This document shows, piece by piece, positions 14,235 to 17,556 of a stretch of DNA of 17,556 nucleotides. The translations under genes and the position numbers were made by a program. The notes under the pieces are model-generated. The model searched no databases, was not told the DNA's origin, and saw only the letters and a program-made list of their open reading frames with translations. Numbering within the stretch: position 1 is the stretch's first letter; the number at the start of each line of letters is the position of its first letter. The stretch comes from Sulfurimonas sp. (GTDB lineage Bacteria > Campylobacterota > Campylobacteria > Campylobacterales > Sulfurimonadaceae), in assembly GCA_021161305.1 (NCBI GenBank), contig JAGHAW010000258.1:1-17556 (forward strand). The letters run 5' to 3'.

Positions 14235-15893
14235 TTAAGAAAAAGCTCTGTTTAAAGCCGAAAAAAGAGCTTTTATAGAAGCTGTTGCTATATCGCTATC
14301 AGCACCAACACCAAAACATGATAGTACATCTTTGTTTTGTATCTCTATGTATGCTACTGCTTTTGCAGAACTTTTGTCTCCACATGAGTGTTCAGAGTAT
14401 GAAGCTAAAACAAATTCATTTTTATACTCTTTCATAAGTGCCATTTTACACGCATCAATAGGACCGTTGCCTTCGCCTTTTGCGATTATCTCTTTGCCAT
14501 TATAGTTATAAGTTAGTTGGCATGTAGCAGTTTTGGCGTTTGATGAGTGTGTAAAATCAACTAAAGATATATGCTCCTCTACTTTAAAATAACTCGTTTT
14601 AAATATATCCAAAATTTCTTTTGGGTTCAATTCTTTACCTTTGGTATCACTAACAGTTTGAACTATTCGTCCTAGTTCAGGTTGCATAGCTTTTGGGATT
14701 TGATAGCCATAGTTTTTTTCTAAGATATAAGCTACTCCACCTTTACCAGATTGAGAGTTGATACGGATAATAGACTCATAAGTTCTTCCAACATCTTGTG
14801 GGTCTATCGGTAAGTATGGAACTTCCCAAAACTCATCTTCTCTTGCTTTTTGATATGCCAAACCTTTATTTATAGCATCTTGGTGAGAGCCTGAAAATGC
14901 AGTATATACTAAATCCCCAACATAAGGATGACGAGCATGTGTAGTCATCTCTGTACATTTTTCAACTACACTTAAAACCTCATTTATATTTGAAAAATCA
15001 AGTTTAGAATCAAGACCTTGAGTTGTCATATTTAGGGCAACTGTAATGATATCAACATTTCCAGTTCTCTCACCATTGCTTAAAAGTGTTCCTTCAACTC
15101 TATCTGCACCAGCTAAAAGTGCTAACTCGGTTGCAGCTATGGAAGTACCTCTATCGTTATGTGTATGAGTAGATATGATTACATTTTCACGGTTGTCTAA
15201 ATGATTGCTCATCCACTCTATCTGGTCTGCATAAATATTTGGTGTAGACATCTCAATTGTAGCCGGCAGGTTGATGATAACTTTTCTATCATTGGCAATA
15301 CCCCAACGAGCTGTAACTCCATTACAGATTTCTGCAGCAAACTCCAACTCCGTTCCGGTAAAACTCTCTGGTGAATACTCTAAGAAAATTTCACCGTCAT
15401 GTTCTTTTTCGTACTTTTTAATTAGATCAACACCTTTTAATGCCAAAGCTATAATCTCTTCTTTGTTTTTAGAAAAAACTATCTTTCTTTGTGCAACAGA
15501 AGTTGAGTTGTAAAAATGAACAGTTGCTTTTTTAACACCCCTTAAAGCTTCAAAACTTTTGGCTATAAGGTGTTCTCTAGCTTGAACCAAAACCTGAACT
15601 GTAACATCATCAGGGATAAGTTTAGCATCAACCAAGCGTCGTAAAAAGTCAAATTCTATTTTAGAAGCTGATGGAAATCCAACTTCTATTTCTTTAAAGC
15701 CAAGTTTGAGTAAGAGTGTAAAAAGTTCAAGTTTTTTATCCATATCCATAGGGTTGATAAGTGCTTGATTACCATCTCGTAAATCAACACTACACCATGC
15801 AGGAGCTTTTGTAATTGTATTATTTGGCCATTGACGATTAGGCAAATCTATTTGTGGATAGGGTCTGTATTTACCCTTTTTTATGTGATTCAT
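14235..15893 (-). CDS. leuA: 2-isopropylmalate synthase, long-form type
   Basis: This enzyme catalyses the first committed step of leucine synthesis, condensing acetyl-CoA with 2-oxoisovalerate. It has 552 residues. The N-terminus (KGKYRPYPQIDLPNRQWP, then WCSVDLRDGNQAL with R39 and D40) is of the long form known from actinobacteria and yeast, not the short E. coli form that begins near DTTLRDGEQ. The TIM barrel keeps the metal ligands H243 and H245 in STHTHNDRGT and the LSNGERTGNVD loop (271-281). After the linker region, residues from about 430 form the C-terminal regulatory domain where leucine acts as feedback inhibitor, with a GEGNGPIDA motif. AAGGAT precedes the ATG by a few bases. The gene stands alone with its own promoter. 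Only 4 bases separate its stop from the convergent beta-barrel gene. Confidence 0.96.
   Translation of the reverse strand: MNHIKKGKYRPYPQIDLPNRQWPNNTITKAPAWCSVDLRDGNQALINPMDMDKKLELFTLLLKLGFKEIEVGFPSASKIEFDFLRRLVDAKLIPDDVTVQVLVQAREHLIAKSFEALRGVKKATVHFYNSTSVAQRKIVFSKNKEEIIALALKGVDLIKKYEKEHDGEIFLEYSPESFTGTELEFAAEICNGVTARWGIANDRKVIINLPATIEMSTPNIYADQIEWMSNHLDNRENVIISTHTHNDRGTSIAATELALLAGADRVEGTLLSNGERTGNVDIITVALNMTTQGLDSKLDFSNINEVLSVVEKCTEMTTHARHPYVGDLVYTAFSGSHQDAINKGLAYQKAREDEFWEVPYLPIDPQDVGRTYESIIRINSQSGKGGVAYILEKNYGYQIPKAMQPELGRIVQTVSDTKGKELNPKEILDIFKTSYFKVEEHISLVDFTHSSNAKTATCQLTYNYNGKEIIAKGEGNGPIDACKMALMKEYKNEFVLASYSEHSCGDKSSAKAVAYIEIQNKDVLSCFGVGADSDIATASIKALFSALNRAFS
14241..14274. terminator. 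Bidirectional terminator-like hairpin in the 3' end of leuA
   Basis: AAAAGCTCT (14241-14249) and AGAGCTTTT (14266-14274) form a perfect 9-bp stem around a 16-base loop. Read on the plus strand, the stem is followed by TTTT and can stop transcripts of the cassette. Read on the minus strand, it is followed by TTTTTC and can stop leuA transcripts, although it then lies within the last codons of leuA. No better candidate exists in the 4-base gap between the genes. Confidence 0.5.
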
Positions 15894-15904
15894 AATGAAT
15901 CCTT

Positions 15905-15950
15905 AAACTTGAAATTTTAATAACCCACTCTTACGATTGTTATTAAGTTT
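15905..15950 (-). promoter_or_regulatory. Nested inverted repeats in the leuA 5' leader
   Basis: TTAATAAC (15917-15924) pairs perfectly with GTTATTAA (15939-15946), and AAACTT (15905-15910) pairs with AAGTTT (15945-15950), so most of the predicted leader could fold or bind a dimeric regulator. No ATG and no leucine-rich leader peptide is present, so classical leucine attenuation is not supported. Confidence 0.4.
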
Positions 15951-15953
15951 GGA

Positions 15954-15959
15954 ATTATA
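15954..15959 (-). promoter_or_regulatory. -10 box of the leuA promoter
   Basis: On the minus strand the sequence is TTTGCTATAATTCC, with a perfect TATAAT 60 bases before the leuA ATG. It shares the 11-mer GCTATAATTCC with the promoter of the RecA2-like gene at 7977-7987. No -35 box is evident, which fits the proposed host group. Confidence 0.65.
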
Positions 15960-16004
15960 GCAAATTTATGATTATAAAAATGTTTGATGTTACTTGTTAA
16001 TTAA

Positions 16005-16907
16005 TTATCGTAAAGTAATTGTAAACAATGCACCCATATTAGAGTTTTTTACATCGATTCTACCACCACTTTTTTGAACGATTTGTGAACTCATATATAG
16101 ACCTATACCTGTTCCTTTGCCCTGTCCTTTTGTTGTAACATTTGGCTTGAAAATATCATTTATTACATGTTGAGCTATTCCACCAGCACTGTCTTCAAAC
16201 TCTATATATCTGGTTTCATTGTTTTCATGACTTCTTATATAAATATCTCTTTGTTTTATTTCCTTTTCATTAAAAGCATCTATGGAGTTACTAAGAAGAT
16301 TTAAAAAGAGATGTTTAAACTCATTTACAAGTCCATTGATTTTGATGTTGTCTTTAAGATCTATATGTAGATTTATATTGTTTTTTATAAGTTCATCTTT
16401 CATTAACACCTGTACACTCTCAACAGACTCCTGCAGATAAAACTCTGTACTCCCTTTTGAAGGTCTGAAAAAAGTTCTGAACTCACTTAGAGTATTTACC
16501 ATGTGGTCTATTTGTATCTGTGTAGTCTGTGTCAGTTCTTCTATGTAGGCTTCATCTACAAGATTTTCTTTGAAGTCATCGTCAAGCATTTCATTCATTA
16601 TACTCAAAGAGTTTAATGGTTGTTTCCATTGGTGTGCAACAGCGTCCATCATTTCACCCATGGCTGCCATTTTGGACTGTTGAGCGAGTAGTTTGTCTTT
16701 TCTTATGCTCGTTGCATTCATAGCAACTGTTCGTTTATCTACCTGTTTTAGAAAAGACAAGTTATTTTTTTTAATTTTTTCACTATGTTTTTTTTCGTTT
16801 TTATATAATTCAATAAGTTTTAGAGTCTGTTCTCTTAATCTATGGTTAGATAGTTGTGAAAGTGTAATAATCTCATTAATAAGTTTTTCATTTATTTCAT
16901 CTGACAT
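16005..16907 (-). CDS. Soluble sensor histidine kinase (intact core)
   Basis: This cytoplasmic two-component kinase has 300 residues and no membrane helix or signal peptide. Residues 1-80 are mostly charged and likely a long coiled-coil helix. The H-box is VAHQWKQPLN with phospho-acceptor H92. The ATPase domain has N-box NLLSNSIDAF (203-212, N207), G1 box DSAGGI (239-244; Ser replaces the usual Asn or Gly), F-box IFKPNVTTK (252-260) and G2 box GKGTGIGLYMSS (263-274). The protein ends right after the domain. A ribosome-binding AGGTAAG lies before the ATG, and the gene follows the upstream paralogue after a 17-base gap, so both are probably on one mRNA. No sensory domain is recognisable in the short N-terminus; the signal and the response regulator are unknown. 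Confidence 0.92.
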   Translation of the reverse strand: MSDEINEKLINEIITLSQLSNHRLREQTLKLIELYKNEKKHSEKIKKNNLSFLKQVDKRTVAMNATSIRKDKLLAQQSKMAAMGEMMDAVAHQWKQPLNSLSIMNEMLDDDFKENLVDEAYIEELTQTTQIQIDHMVNTLSEFRTFFRPSKGSTEFYLQESVESVQVLMKDELIKNNINLHIDLKDNIKINGLVNEFKHLFLNLLSNSIDAFNEKEIKQRDIYIRSHENNETRYIEFEDSAGGIAQHVINDIFKPNVTTKGQGKGTGIGLYMSSQIVQKSGGRIDVKNSNMGALFTITLR

Positions 16908-16924
16908 TATTTCTTACCTGAATT

Positions 16925-17556
16925 TTAAATAGTAGGTTGGTGTAAAATTATTGTAAAAAAAGCACCACTTTCTGTGTTGTAAACATTTATAGTACCATTG
17001 TTTTTACTAGCTATTTGCGAACTCATATATAGACCGATGTCCGTTCCTTTTCCTTCTGCTTTTGTAGTTACATTTGGCTTAAAAATATTGTTAATGATAT
17101 TTTTTGGTATTCCACCTGCATTATCTTCAACCTCAATATAGATACGGTTATCTTCACTGTAGCATCGTATATCTACCTTTCTGTTTGATATATTACGCTC
17201 ATTAAATGCGTCTATAGAGTTATTAATGAGGTTTATAAATAGATGTTTAAGTTCATTTTTATTGCCAAAGGTTGTTCTCTCTAAGTCATCAATATACGCA
17301 TTATTTACATCACCACTTTTAAAGTCATCTCTTAACATATCTATCATCATACTAAGAGCATTGAGAGGTTGCTTCCATTGGTGAGCGACAGCATCAATCA
17401 TCTCTCCCGTAGCAGCTAAACGAAATTGTTGTTTTATGATTTTATCTTTTTTATCATAATCTAAAATATTTCTCTGATTCCATTTTTTTAGAAAAAAATC
17501 ATTTTCTTTAGTGATTCTTTCATTAATTTTTATTTGGTCATCATATACATATATAA
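16925..17556 (-). CDS. Paralogous histidine kinase with internal deletion (cut by right edge; possibly pseudogene)
   Basis: The minus-strand frame is open from the right edge to the TAA at 16925, so the ATG near 17401 is internal. About 210 residues are visible and the N-terminus is outside the window. It is closely related to the downstream kinase: VAHQWKQPLNALSMM matches the H-box, NLINNSIDAFNE the N-box, VEDNAGGI the G1 box and IFKPNVTTK the F-box. Between YIDDLERTT and NELKHLFINL about 60 residues present in the paralogue are missing, with the junction near 17264-17272. The lost part covers the second dimerisation helix and the start of the ATPase domain. The reading frame is kept. The G2 box reads GKGTDIGLYMSS, with Asp where the paralogue has Gly. 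It is probably inactive as a stand-alone kinase, but could still bind its paralogue. Confidence 0.8.
   Translation of the reverse strand, partial: IYVYDDQIKINERITKENDFFLKKWNQRNILDYDKKDKIIKQQFRLAATGEMIDAVAHQWKQPLNALSMMIDMLRDDFKSGDVNNAYIDDLERTTFGNKNELKHLFINLINNSIDAFNERNISNRKVDIRCYSEDNRIYIEVEDNAGGIPKNIINNIFKPNVTTKAEGKGTDIGLYMSSQIASKNNGTINVYNTESGAFFTIILHQPTI

Noticed and set aside
15271..15513. Plus-strand open frame of 80 codons inside leuA
   Set aside because: It is antisense to the conserved leuA barrel, has no ribosome-binding site and no recognisable motif.
15894..16004. Leucine-type attenuator with a leader peptide before leuA
   Set aside because: The predicted leader has no ATG or GTG with a ribosome-binding site and no run of leucine codons, so only the inverted repeats are reported.
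17399..17401. ATG as the true start of the edge-cut histidine kinase
   Set aside because: The frame stays open upstream to the window edge and encodes the kinase-typical KIIKQQFRLAATGEM just before the H-box, so this Met is internal.

Overview
The window comes from an AT-rich, gene-dense bacterial chromosome. Gene content and style point to the Campylobacterota (Epsilonproteobacteria), most likely a free-living Sulfurimonas-like organism. Clues are the alaS-maf-bioF-PBP1A gene string, promoters with a strong TATAAT -10 box and no obvious -35 box, frequent 4-base gene overlaps, and soluble histidine kinases with a VAHQWKQPLN H-box. This placement is by recognition only; no search was run.

Layout, left to right. 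(1) Positions 1-231 hold the tail of a GGDEF (diguanylate cyclase) protein cut by the window edge. (2) Positions 288-7183, plus strand, are one tightly packed probable operon: alaS, maf, a bioF-like PLP enzyme, an orphan OppD/DppD-type ABC ATPase, and a class A penicillin-binding protein (PBP1A type). A TATAAT box lies just before alaS. (3) Positions 7180-7953, minus strand, encode a protein that reads as a shrunken, motif-poor copy of the second RecA-like domain of a DEAD-box helicase with a basic tail. It is divergent from a complete RhlE-type helicase (8043-9323), and the 89-base gap between them carries promoters and a palindrome. (4) Positions 9325-14230, plus strand, hold a five-gene envelope cassette: a LolA-like periplasmic protein, two FtsX/MacB-type permeases, a LolD-type ATPase and a predicted outer-membrane beta-barrel. 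The genes overlap or nearly abut. (5) Positions 14235-15893, minus strand, encode a long-form 2-isopropylmalate synthase (leuA) with its own promoter and a structured 5' leader. It converges on the cassette with a 4-base gap and a terminator-like hairpin inside its last codons. (6) Positions 16005-17556, minus strand, hold two tandem paralogous soluble histidine kinases. The first in transcription order is cut by the right edge, has lost about 60 internal residues and has a G2-box substitution.

How the genes may work together. The cassette at 9325-14230 has the parts for an ATP-driven inner-membrane extraction machine, a soluble periplasmic carrier and an outer-membrane component, so it looks like a dedicated Lol/Mac-like export route for a lipid or lipoprotein. 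Its substrate cannot be read from the sequence. It is the best candidate for an undescribed system here. The RecA2-only protein beside rhlE is the best candidate for an undescribed protein family. No tRNA, rRNA, CRISPR array, insertion sequence or phage gene was seen, and no gap between genes exceeds about 110 bases.
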